Translations under genes and position numbers: made by a program
Notes under the pieces: generated by a model
Seen by the model: only the letters and a program-made list of their open reading frames with translations
What the model was told of the DNA's origin: nothing
Database searches by the model: none
From: Alopecurus myosuroides
Lineage: Eukaryota > Streptophyta > Magnoliopsida > Poales > Poaceae
Assembly (NCBI GenBank): GCA_028641055.1
Contig: CM054058.1
Coordinates: 88,423,927-88,487,926 of the forward strand
Reading direction: 5' to 3'
DNA: 64,000 nt
In this document: positions 1-10,383 of the stretch, piece after piece
Numbering within the stretch: position 1 is the first letter of the stretch
Layout: each line of letters opens with the position of its first letter

Positions 1-221
1 GCAGGTCCTCCTGAAGTTCGCGGTTCTGCTCCTTGGTATCCCGGTAAGTCCAGAGGAGCGTCCGGTAGAGCAAGACGCGAGTTTATGTGCAAGTCTGAGA
101 AAAACAGGCACAAAGTTAATTGGAAGATTCGACCCGAGAAGGCTTCAACTCGGTCAAGTATTGCCTACTCGGCCCAAATCTTGGGGACTAGATGGTGTAG
201 AAAATATGGATATAAAATGTG

Positions 222-3148
222 TCAACTCGGAAAATCCGGATAGAAAAAGGTGCTTACTCGAGAGGTGAGCTCGGCGTCCTCGGCAGCGGTGCGCAGGAAA
301 TACATTTTGTGCGCCAGCGTGTTGTTGGATGCTGCCACTGCCATGGAGATATGGCCAATGTCACCATCGTTCCAGCAAGTCCGGTAGTGGTCCAGCAGGC
401 CCAGCTTCTTCCCATTGAAGACCTCGTCGATGTGGCTGATCCGGTCCAGCGTAGCATCTATATCCTCCCGCACCTCCGGAGCAAGCTCGTGGTGTTGCTG
501 GCGCTGCGACAACTGAGTGCTTGGCCTAATCGCCAGAGTGCCGGGTTTTTCCTTCAACCCTGTCGGCCCGGTCTTCTTCCTCTTCAGTGTCCCCTGCTCC
601 TTTGGCCAGCCGATTGGGACTTTCACAAGTCCCGTCACCCGCCTCGATCCCACCCCAACCGTTAGTTTCTGCGATGGTGCGTACCTCGCCTGCTATCGAG
701 TGCGAGGAGTGGAGCCGCTCCCTGTTGGCACCACAGATCTGCTCGGTGGCGATGGGCTCGGTGTTGCTGCTGCTGCTGGGAGTTGTTCTGGTTTTCGTTG
801 TCTTGGCTGTGGCAGTTTCAGCCGCGAATGCCGCTTCCAAGGAAGAAGTCCTTCTCGGCGGGGTCGGTGGCGTGGCTGCTGCGAGGCTGGAGGAACCTGC
901 CGCTGCTCAGGTTGTGGCGGCTCGTCGGGCTGTTGCTCAGGCTGTTGTTTCTCAGTTTGGTCCTCTTCTTGAGGATTATGCTCTGGGGGATGCTACTCGG
1001 TGTGGTGCTTCTCCTCTCGTGGCTGTTGCTGCTTGATTGTTTGCTCTTGTGGCTGTTGTTGGGGTTGTTGCTCGGGGGCTGACTCCGGTTGCTCCGCAGT
1101 CTCTTCAGTTTCCATCTTGGCGCATGCGTTGTCCGCACCGAGATCGTGGTCTTCTCGGTCCGAGAACGGCATCTCGGACCGGTCAACGTTCTGGGCGCCC
1201 GTGTCCTCGGGATCGAGGTAGATAACACCGTGTCCGCCCCTCGGACCCCAGGTTCCTTAGGGGCATCGACATCGAGTGGATCGCTAAAGGAAAGGAAAAT
1301 CACAGGAATAAAGGAAAGGCAGCCGAGAATCATCTCGGTTCGAAGGGGCAAAAGAGTGAAAAATGTGCAAGCATAAAACATCTGGGGAACATACCCGTCA
1401 GCTGTAGGTCGCGCATTGCTTCTGCGTGTCACCGTGGCCTTGCCACCTTTCTTTCCGGACTTCTTCTGCCTCTTGGTGGATGGAGGCTCAACGGCACCAC
1501 TGCCGGATCGTTTCCTCCGCCCGGCAGGAGCAGCAATGGACACATGCACCGCCTAGACCAACTCTTCTTCCATATCGGCTAGTAGCAAGAAAAGGAAATG
1601 TACTTATGTGACCGGGAAGAGATCAGAAAATATCAAGAGCATATTATCGTGGTCTCTGTCACCTTCATCATCCTCGGACCAGTCCCAGATTGAAGGTTGG
1701 ACTCGGGAATTACCATCTTGGCCGGGGGGGTGGCGAGCGGGATGTAGAGCGTGTCCTGGTTGTTGAATTGCTCCTCGTCATCCTCTTTCTGGTCTGGTTT
1801 CCAGGTCTCCGACAGGACCGACTTGTCTTCCTCTCTCTGGCGAGGAATGTGCTGTAGATGCAAACATAAAGAATAAGGAACTAAAACGAACTCGGAAGAT
1901 ACCAAAATTAAGCCTACTCGGCAGAGCATACGAAACATAAAGCATAAATAGCTAACTGGACTCAGAGGATACCGAGATAAACTCTAATCGGTGCAGCATG
2001 CGAAACATAAAGCATAGACAACTAACTAAACTTGGAGGATACCGAGATAAACTCTAATCGGTGCAACATGCAAAACATAATGCATAATCAGGTAATTGAA
2101 TTCGGCGGATACTTACTCGGGGCGCTAGCCTATCTCGGTTGTAAGGCTCAAAACCCTAGTCCCAGGTGTCAGAGAGGGTCGCCTTCGTGATGGATCGGGC
2201 CTAGATGGGAACCTCTTCCTTGCTGAGCTCGAAAGTGGTTGTGCGCGTGCAGTCACGGGGCCTGCCCATGAAGCACATTTTGTGCGCCTGAGCTACAGAG
2301 GCAGAACCCAGCGGCTCAGCCAGGCAACAATCAGATCATTGGATCGGAGCCCTAGCTTCACCTGGTGCTTTAGTCGGCTATTTGCAACGTTCGCATCGGC
2401 CACGGTCTTTCTCGGGTTGTACCCCCAGTTCCTCATGGCAGTAGAAGGAATATTCCGGAATGGTGAAATCTTGATGAGGTCGACCGGCTCGACGCCCTCC
2501 ACCAGAGTGGGATTCTTCACGTAGAGAAAACCTCTCTGCCACTTGCGGCAGGTGTCAAGCCCCTGAACTCGGGGGTACTCGGTGGTATTCCGGTATACGA
2601 TCATTGCTGCACCGCACTGGGTCATGACCTTGGGTGCATTCGGATTGGCTTTGTTGGGAGGACTTGTTGGCGAAAGTGGAAGTATTTTGCCAAGATATCT
2701 ACCGTGGGGTAGACACCGATATAGGCTTCGCAGAAAGTAGCAAAGGTGGAGAGCATGGCGATGACGTTTGCTGGGAGGTGATCAGGTTGCAAACCGATGT
2801 GGAGGACGAACCGCTGCATGAAGTCGGAGATGGGGAGGCCGAAAACACGCTTAAAGTGGCTTAGGAAGACCATGTGCTACCCTTCTCCGGGTTGTGTCTC
2901 CAACTCGTCACCGATTGGCGGCAGATGACACCCGGCGGCACTCGGCGGGTGTTCACCAACCACTGCGTATCGGAGCCCTCCCGATTGCCGCGGGTGGATG
3001 CGGGCGCCTCCAGGTCGCTGTCGAAGAGGGGCTCGAGCTCCATTGGAGAAGATCCGGATCCGGGCGCCTCCGAGTTGCGCGTGGGCGCATAGATTGGCTT
3101 GGGCCGCAGGGGTCGTAGAAGGGTCGCGGCGGCGCGGAAAACGAACAT
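222..3148 (-). pseudogene. Decayed antisense multi-exon gene with plant 'gypsy-type transposon' (PF04195-like) domain
   Basis: The best-conserved part lies at 2293-2873 on the minus strand. It reads HMVFLSHFKRVFGLPISDF, then LQPDHLPANVIAML, then MTQCGAA and WGYNPRKT, the pattern I associate with the plant 'putative gypsy type transposon' domain. Upstream, 2900-3148 supplies an acidic N-terminal segment with TQWLVNTRRVPPGVICR. Downstream blocks at 1640-1860, 1400-1550 and 222-840 look like further exons (Lys/Arg-rich linker, then a helical C-terminal segment). Breaks seen: a frame change near 2920, a stop just before HMVFL at about 2877, a frame change near 2625, and a stop after WVLPL at 2293. 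Exon borders are approximate. The function of these proteins is unknown; this copy is not translatable as one protein. Confidence 0.6.
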
Positions 3149-3430
3149 AGTGGTGTGTCTTCCGCCGCGTAGCAGTTGAAGAAGAGGCGCGGAGGATGTA
3201 GACAGTACGGTGGCGGTGAAGCGAGCTCGAGGAGGGACACGCTGCGTAGTGAAGATCCATGTGCGCGGAGGCGTCTCGGTGAACGGTGGCGTCGGTGGTG
3301 AACTGCTTCTCTCTGCGCGCGGCGGTGCTCGATGTCGTGCAGTGGAGTGGAGTGCTCAGTGGGTGCGAGGAGTGAGAAAGATGAAGAAGGGGAAAATGTC
3401 TAAGGGAACGATGCAACGGGCGGCGCGGAG

Positions 3431-3440
3431 GTATTTATAC
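3431..3440 (-). promoter_or_regulatory. TATA box of the antisense gene
   Basis: The minus strand reads GTATAAATAC, a consensus plant TATA box, inside GC-rich sequence. It lies about 280 bp upstream of the first well-matched coding segment of the antisense gene. This suggests that the antisense gene had its own promoter inside the retrotransposon. Confidence 0.6.
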
Positions 3441-3984
3441 CCTCCACAGAGAAGTAACTGTCCCGGATCGGGTGAGGAGACGAACGTGGACGCGTGGGAG
3501 TTACTACGCCAAAGGAAACGCGCACAACGTTATTACCGCCCGTAACTGGCGCAGTTAATCCCACGCCGCACAACGTGGGCACTGGAGTGCTTGTCAGCAA
3601 AGGGACGCGACGACGTGTGGGCCCTGGGAGTGACTGGCGCAGGCAGAGCGCGTGCGATGCAACCGCACAGGACCCGAGGCGACGTGGGCAGCGGTTACGC
3701 GCCACATGTTGAACCTTACGAGGCAAGATAACTAGGCAATCACGTTTGAGCGGCAAAATCTGTGGAAATTGGCTAAGTGTTGGGATCTCGGTTAGATCCA
3801 AAACAATGTGGCCTACTCGGTTGAAGGAAGAAAGTTTGCCAAGGGGCGATGGATCAAATTCCAAACCGGATTGGAACTCGACCGAGATGAGGTGCATCTC
3901 GGTTGAACATTATGGATGAGATTTGTTTAAGCTGGCACATCCCAGCGTCCGAGTTCACCGGACCATACCAGCTTCGGGGACTAA

Positions 3985-4841
3985 TGTTGGGGGGCTACCC
4001 CCGAGTAGGGGTAAGGTTGGTGAGAAATGGTGTTCAAGGTACTGATTACCGAGTTGGACCGTACCGAGTTGGTACGTTCCGGATAGAAAGCTACCGAGTT
4101 TGACTACTGCCGAGATGGAGCTATCTCGGTAGGAAAGATAAGAAGCCAAGCTGAAGATATGAGTATTATCCTGGCTGACCGAGTAGCTCTTGGTGAGTCC
4201 ATATTTCCCTGGGTTCTATTCTTACTCGGAGGGAATGTCAATGGAGTTGTTTAGGAGACCCCGTATATCCAGGGAGAGTACAGGCGTGCGGTTCAACTTA
4301 CTAGGCATGATTATGTGTAGGCATCCGCTGGTATAGTGTGATGTATGGGCGAGGCCACGTCCTGTCTCCGACAAGAGGGACAAGACATGTCAGCGACCAG
4401 ACAACGGAGACTTTCGGCTTCTGTCAGCGGGAAAGTAGAGGCATGCGTGGGTGCAGATTGTGTAGTCACCTACTTCGTCCTTGTAGCTGGTGGCCACCAG
4501 TATATAAGGTGGCCTCCCCCTCCTGCGCGAGGGTCGCAAGTTACGTAAGAACAGAAGTGTTGTTGGTTTGAGTAGAGAGAGAGATAGCAGGAGATGTTCT
4601 TCTTCCTCTAGCTCCTTGAACTTGAGGAGTTCTTGTACTCGGTTACCACATATATACACAGAGAGGAAGGAGTAGGGGTGTTACCTCCACACGAGGGCCC
4701 AGAATCTGGGTAGATCTTGTTGTTTGCAATGTAGTGAGCGCGCCAGCTAGGTGTGTGGTTCCTCCCCGGAGACCCACAGCGTCCATCGGCCCCAACCCTA
4801 AGCCATTCTATGGCATCTGTCTTTACACATCCACGACAACA
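3985..4841 (+). repeat. 3' LTR (857 bp) of the Tat-type element
   Basis: It starts TGTTGGGGGG immediately after CTTCGGGGACTAA, a plausible polypurine-tract region, and ends ACGACAACA, giving 5-bp inverted ends TGTTG/CAACA. The repeated TACCGAGT-type words match the Tat internal region to the left. A TATA box is at 4500-4507. The 5 bp after it, ATAGT, would be the right target duplication; the left one is outside the window. Confidence 0.75.
4500..4507 (+). promoter_or_regulatory. TATA box in the Tat-type LTR
   Basis: GTATATAAGG lies about 515 bp into the LTR, in the usual place for the U3 promoter. It fixes the element on the plus strand. Confidence 0.6.
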
Positions 4842-6068
4842 ATAGTCAATACACTTTTCAAATTAAAGCAAAGAAACAATTAGAGAAGAAAAACAAAAAC
4901 AAAACTGGATTGTTGTGTGAATTAGTAATTTCTTTCTCCCTTCGTAAAACATGTCCCGCGACAAATTGAAGAGAATATGAGGCAATAAAAAAGTGGTTAT
5001 TATCTTATTCCATGTTTATGATAAATGTTTATTTCTCATAGTAGAATTGAATTAACTGGAAATGTAGATACAAGTGTGTCTAATAATCAAACAAGAGTTT
5101 CTAGTAACTCCTCTCGTTTAACTAGCTTGCTGATTAACTGATGATCAAGGTTTCCTGATCATGAATATTGGATGTTGTTAATAACGGGGTCATGTCATTG
5201 AAAGAATTATGTGATGACCATAGACCCAAAGTGTATATAGCAATGCGATCAAGTCATTAAGTTTACATTGTTATATCAAACCTACGATGTAACTTTAATC
5301 CTTAGACCATGACGTCATGTCAATCACTAACACGGAAGAGTGTTTTGATGTCATGAAACATCACACTGTAACAGGGTGGCTATAAAGGTGCAATTGGTTG
5401 TTCGGAAATTATTAGTTCAGGCTCATGGATCAAGAGTGGGATCTGTCCATCCAAATGACGGAGAGATATACTCTGGGCCCTCTCGGTGATATCACATCAA
5501 CACCGCTTGCAAGCACGTGATTAGGTCAGAGGGATGTCATATCGCGGAATGAGTAAAAGAGTACTTTTCGGTAACAAGATTGAACTATGCATGATTGATA
5601 CCAATGGTTGAATCTCGGACAAGTAAAATATCATGAGACAAGGGGAATTGGTTACGACGTTTATGGTTCACACGATCACTAGATTCATCGTTAAATCTGA
5701 AGGAGTCATTACGAATCTCTAGATCCCACTATTGGCAATTGATTGGAGAGGTGTCTTGGTAATGTCTACATTATTCACAAACGGTAGGGTGACACCCTTA
5801 AGTTTCGATGACCCGCTTGAGTGGATACAGACTATCGATGAAAAGTTTGGATAGCACCGAAATTGTTTCGGGTAATTTTTAAATAGTTCAAGGGAATTTT
5901 TATAAAATGAGATTTAACAACTAACTCAAGGGGTTATTTGTTCGCGTTTCTTAATGGAATTAAAAAAATATTAAAATAAAGATATGAAATTGTTTTATTC
6001 ATTTATTAGAGAAAACCCTTGGGATTTTGAGTGGTAATTAATGGAAGAATGAGTGAGTTGAGTGGAGA
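4842..6068 (+). repeat. Left part of a Copia LTR (Angela/BARE/WIS-like)
   Basis: From about 4980 the sequence follows, in order, phrases I associate with Angela/BARE-type LTRs of Triticeae: GAGGCAATAA, GGTTTCCTGATCATG with GGATGTTGTTAATAACGGG, TAACAGGGTGGCTATAAAGG, TGACGGAGAGATAT with CTCTGGGCCC, GAATCTCGGACAAGTA. Divergence from the remembered consensus is considerable, so this is an old or distinct family. It is cut at the GGAGA target site and resumes at 20347. No Copia coding region adjoins, so it may be a solo or truncated LTR. The first 100 or so bases are A-rich and unassigned. Confidence 0.55.
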
Positions 6069-8908
6069 TGTCGCACCCTGGCTTCTAAGGGATACTCATC
6101 GTACGAACTGGATAGCAGGTGCTTGGATTATGGGGCATAACTGCTCCCACGTCCCAGCTTCCTGGTAGGCCTGCGCTTATGCGCGACAACACAAGCCCTG
6201 CTATTCCACCGTCGACGTAAACTATCCATTAGGAGTCATAGGCACTACTGTCGACGTACTTCATATCAAGCACGCACGGTACGTCAACAGCTTTGAACAA
6301 AGGATAACACAACATGCCTCTAAGACACAAAAGATGGAAATAAGTTTGCGAATAGCCTTCACTAAGGCAGAGATAGCAAAACACTCATCAAGAGGACACA
6401 TGTCCCAACATATCATTCATTACATTAGCGGAAGCAATCAAATGGGTCTGAGTACAGACAAATCCAAGGCTTAAGAAGCCGGAGAAAATAACGAAAAACG
6501 AAGCCCATCCACGTAGGTCCTGGATCCTGCCCGGGGTCCAGCCAACTACTCGTCTGCAGTGTTGTCAAACTCCACAAAGTAGCCATCCTGGTGATCATCG
6601 TAGCCGTAGTCGTACTCTGCGTAAACCACAGCCCCAACGGGGTCAGTACATCCAAGTACTAGCAAGCAAGACTCACATTTCATCAAGGAGTTACCCGTCA
6701 ACACAAGCCGGGATGCTTGGGATCAACGGAAGAAGATAGGTATTATAAAAGCTGCAGCGGGCTGCTCTAACCAACTACAGAAGATACTAATAGTTCCGGC
6801 TAATAGAAAAGATAAGATCGAGGAATTGTAACCAACTGAAAGATAACTTCAAATAAACCCATCCTTGATCTCGCCCCTTATCCGAAGAAGCAATCCGAGG
6901 GTAACTCACACCGTTGTAATAAGGTGAATCAAGTTATTGTGTGAATAATCTATTACTAGTCAAGTTATTATTCTTTGGGTGAAACATGGTTGTTATTATG
7001 TTGAAGTTGTCCTGAGTACTTGTTAGCCAGTACTTTCACCAAGTAATCCATAACCGCGGAAAACACGGCTTCTCGAGAAGATTTATCCCTGCAGGGGTGC
7101 ACCATAGTAACCGTACACGTAAGAATATCCCGCCAGATGGGAATCAAACCCGCCAAGCGAGACACTCAACACAACCAACTGTTCTTCGCATCAAGCCCAA
7201 AGCACCGCGTGCTGTGCGTGCGCGGCTAATCAAGCCCCCCGAAGAAAAGGAGGACCCTCATAGCACTGGAAGACCACGCCGCCCTAAATGCCGACTACAA
7301 AAGTTCCACCCTGGCCTCGGGTTCGTACCTGCATATGATGCAGCAAATGGAAAGCCCGAACTAGTACGGCGATTTGGACGAGATGCGAATCGAGTCAAGT
7401 TGAGGGGGGCGCCCATGCTCGCTTCCCACATGCGGGTAGTGCGCTCATCATGGATCAGAAGACAAGACCCTTTTCCTATTAGGGTCGACACTAGCAGGCC
7501 TCAAAACCACAAAGGGCCTCCTGCCGGTGCCTTATCATCAAGTTGTTATTAATAGCAGCATTGACAGGATTGATTGATTAACATTCGAGCCCCCGGAACG
7601 GTAACAGATAATAATAGCACGATAATAAAAGAAGTAACCGACAACAGGCTCGAGCAAAAGCAACCCTAAGCATGCTAGATAAGAACAGGCACAAACAAAG
7701 GTTGTGGGTATGGAGGTGAGGCAATATCATTGGTTCAGGGAATCATGTGATGGGTTCGGAGAATAGCAACGATGCATAGGGCTAGCAATAGTAGACACAA
7801 GGATAGTATCAACAACAAGTGTGGAAAAGAACTCGATGATTCATGTGAGTGATAACTTGCCTGGAAGCTCAGCAGCCGGGTACTGGGCTAGGTCCTGGGT
7901 AGTGGTGTCGTAAGTCTCGTCGGTACCAACGTCGTCGTCTAAGCGAGAAGAAGCAAAAACAACAACGAAGGAAGACGGGCAATCAATACATGGCATAGGT
8001 GCACAAACATTGGATGATGCATGTCATGTTAACAGATGCACCAAAATAAACTATTTGATATGATACACAAGTTTAAATGGATTCCATATGCAAAGATTGC
8101 ATATGGAAAACCCATGCATTGGAGTTGAATTAATTGTTCTACCACTAAGCATTAGGTGTAGTTGAGTTATCATGATGCATGCATGATGAATAACAAGAAG
8201 ATAACAATTTAAATGCAATTGGAATGATAGTTAAACATTTTTAGAAAACATTAATCAAGTTTGGAAATTATTGTTACTTAATGGTGTTAAACAAGTAGTG
8301 ATTGTTTTCATCAAGTTAAAGGGTGCAAAACAAATAACAAAGTTGATATTTGAAAAGGTTATCAAATTTTAGTTGGATTACATGTTTCACATTTTGAAAT
8401 TGGACTTTGGATTATTTAATTATGAATTAAACAATATTAAACAATTTTTAATTGCATTAATCAAGATTTAAATTGTTTAGGCAATTTAAATTATTCAAAC
8501 CAGAGAACAAAATTTATATTTGGAAAGTACATGAAAAGTTGATTGGAAAACATATTTAGTTTGTGGAATTTGGAATTTTTATGAACAAGTTATGAATTTT
8601 GCAAGTTTAAGTGAATTTCACAAGTTTTCAAATTTTGCACCAATTTAAAATATTCAAAACAGTAAACAAATTTTATATTTGGATAGATCATTTAATTTTG
8701 GACAGAAAACATATTTAAAAAGTGAAAATTGGAGTTAAAATGAATTTGTTATGCATTTTAGAATTATAGGGTGCAATCTGCCATTTTAATGCATCTAGGG
8801 ACTTAGGAAAAATTTTCCAGGGGCTAGAAATAAGTGCCAGGGGCTTATGTGTGATTTGCTAAACGTTCCAGTACCAAAACCTTGCAAAAATAAAACTTTG
8901 TTTTATTT

Positions 8909-8980
8909 GGGAGAGAGGAGACTCGATCCCTCCACCTCCTGGTTGCAGCAAAGGAACAGAACCACTAGGCTAGCTGCGGC
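8909..8980 (-). other. tRNA-like sequence 2 in the LTR (copy at 18964-19035)
   Basis: The sense strand has an A-box-like TAGCCTAGTGGTTC, a plausible anticodon-arm segment, and a B-box-like GGATCGAGTCTCC at tRNA-like spacing. The acceptor stem is poor, so it is a tRNA relative or relic and not a working tRNA. It lies about 60 bp beyond tRNA-like sequence 1. Confidence 0.5.
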
Positions 8981-9053
8981 TGTGTTGGTGGGACTGCATC
9001 TCGGAATAGGATAAGGTGTTCGTGCTGGCTGTACTGGATTAAAACAAGAAAAA

Positions 9054-9122
9054 GGTGGGGCTAGGGATCGAACTGGTGACCTGGGGCTTCGCTGCGGGCG
9101 TTCCAACCAGTGGGACTGCTGC
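9054..9122 (-). other. tRNA-like sequence 1 in the LTR (copy at 19109-19177)
   Basis: On the element's sense strand the 69 nt contain CCCACTGGTTGGAAC, resembling a D-arm/A-box, and AGGTCACCAGTTCGATCC, a strong match to a variable loop plus T-arm/B-box. The next five sense bases are TTTTT, a Pol III terminator-like run. The acceptor stem does not pair well. It sits about 1.2 kb into the LTR. Confidence 0.55.
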
Positions 9123-10283
9123 GTTCTCTTGCTGGAATAGGGTGCGGGTGTGGTTTTGAGCCTTGCAAACGCCCGTTAACTGAAACCTGCAGCGCACGAT
9201 ACTGAACCTTGTTACTGTCACGAAGAACAGAGCAAGATGGCGAACTTGCGGGCAAGAAATTGGTGACCAAACATCAAGGAAAAGAGGAAGGAAGAGTGGG
9301 AATGGAGAGGTGGCATCACCCTCTTCGCAGGGGCGTCCTCGGCGCGGCCGGAGGGTGGCGGAGGCGGCGGCGCCGTGCTCCGGCGGCCGGTGGCCGTGGC
9401 ACCAGTATAGAGGAAGATCTCCTCGATGGCGGCGGCGGAGGTGGGAGCCAGGAGGGAAAGAGGCGCCTAGGGTTAGGGTTTCGCTGCTGGAGGGGAGAGG
9501 AGGATATAAAGGAGGGGGGAGGACCATCGGATGGTTCAGAGGGAAGGGCATGTCGCTGTCCTCCATGGGTGCGTCAGCACCTATACGGAGGTAGGGGGAG
9601 ACCGAGCGGGCTGCCCCTGGTGGGCTGGGCCTTCTCCCCCTCCTGCTGCATTTGTTCTCTTTTTTTTTTATTATGAGATGTTCTGGTTTTTTTTTTGTGG
9701 CTTTAGCTTTTGGAATAAAAACATGGCTTTTTGTTTATATAAAAATTTGGAAAAAATTGGATAAGCTCCTTAGTTGAAAAGCAACCACTTGGTAGTTTTT
9801 GTTTTCAAAAACTTAGTTGTTTGCTTGCTGTTTAAAATTAAACCCAAATTAATTGAAATTTGCAATAATCATTAATATTAGAAAATAAGCCATTTTAAAT
9901 AGGGTTTCCCCTAGGGTTTAGAAGTGAATTAATGAATAACATTTAGTGATAAACTTCATGGATTCAAGAATGTGAAGATTTTGAAAATTGGTTTGAGTTT
10001 GGAAATGATTTGGAAATAATTGTTTAATTTGGTTCATTTAATTAAGCAACACATTAATAGATGAGTTATAATGGATTGTTTGGAAACAATTGATGTTTTT
10101 GGATTTGCAAAACTTTATTTGAAAGAAAGTAACAGACAAATGTGAAAACAGAAGTTGATTGAGTTTAATTTTGATTAAGAAAACAATGCAACAGAAATAA
10201 ATATGGAGATGATGACATGATGCATTGCTTGAAATAAAACAAGAAGTAAAACAACTAGGGTGTTTTCATACTTGGATGTTACA

Positions 10284-10300
10284 AAACTCCCCCCCTTGAA
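10284..10300 (-). other. Polypurine tract of the 6069-20341 element
   Basis: The sense strand reads AAGGGGGGGAGTTT directly before the 3' LTR start TGTAACATCC. This is the expected primer site for plus-strand DNA synthesis, and it confirms the minus orientation. Confidence 0.85.
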
Positions 10301-10383
10301 GGAATCACGCCCCGAGATTCCTACGGAGAAGTGAAAAGGTCCGGATACTTCTTGCGAAGATCCTCTTCGGTCTCCCATGTTGC

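Larger units (their letters stand above)
1..4841 (+). mobile_element. 3' part of a Ty3/gypsy (Tat-type) LTR retrotransposon
   Basis: The window opens inside the 3' internal region of an LTR retrotransposon that ends in an LTR starting TGTTG and ending CAACA. The LTR has a plus-strand TATA box, so the element reads on the plus strand. The internal part carries an antisense gene instead of pol. That layout, a 'gypsy-type' domain gene in antisense between pol and the 3' LTR, is known from Tat-lineage elements such as Grande and Retand of grasses. No gag, pol or 5' LTR is in view, so age, target duplication and completeness cannot be judged. The lineage call is from family knowledge; the LTR boundary and strand come from the sequence. 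Confidence 0.7.
6069..10283 (-). repeat. 3' LTR of the 6069-20341 element
   Basis: This copy is 4215 bp and nearly identical to the copy starting at 16124. It contains an AT-rich U3-like part (9700-10283), a GC-rich segment (9280-9650), two tRNA-like sequences (8909-9122) and an AT-rich remainder. Several open frames of 60-175 codons in the GC-rich part exist on both strands, but none has a recognisable domain. Confidence 0.95.

Noticed and set aside
9039..9676. Open frames of up to 175 codons on both strands in the GC-rich part of the gypsy LTR, repeated at 19094-19764
   Set aside because: They have no recognisable domain, overlap each other on opposite strands, and are explained by GC-rich LTR sequence with few stop codons.
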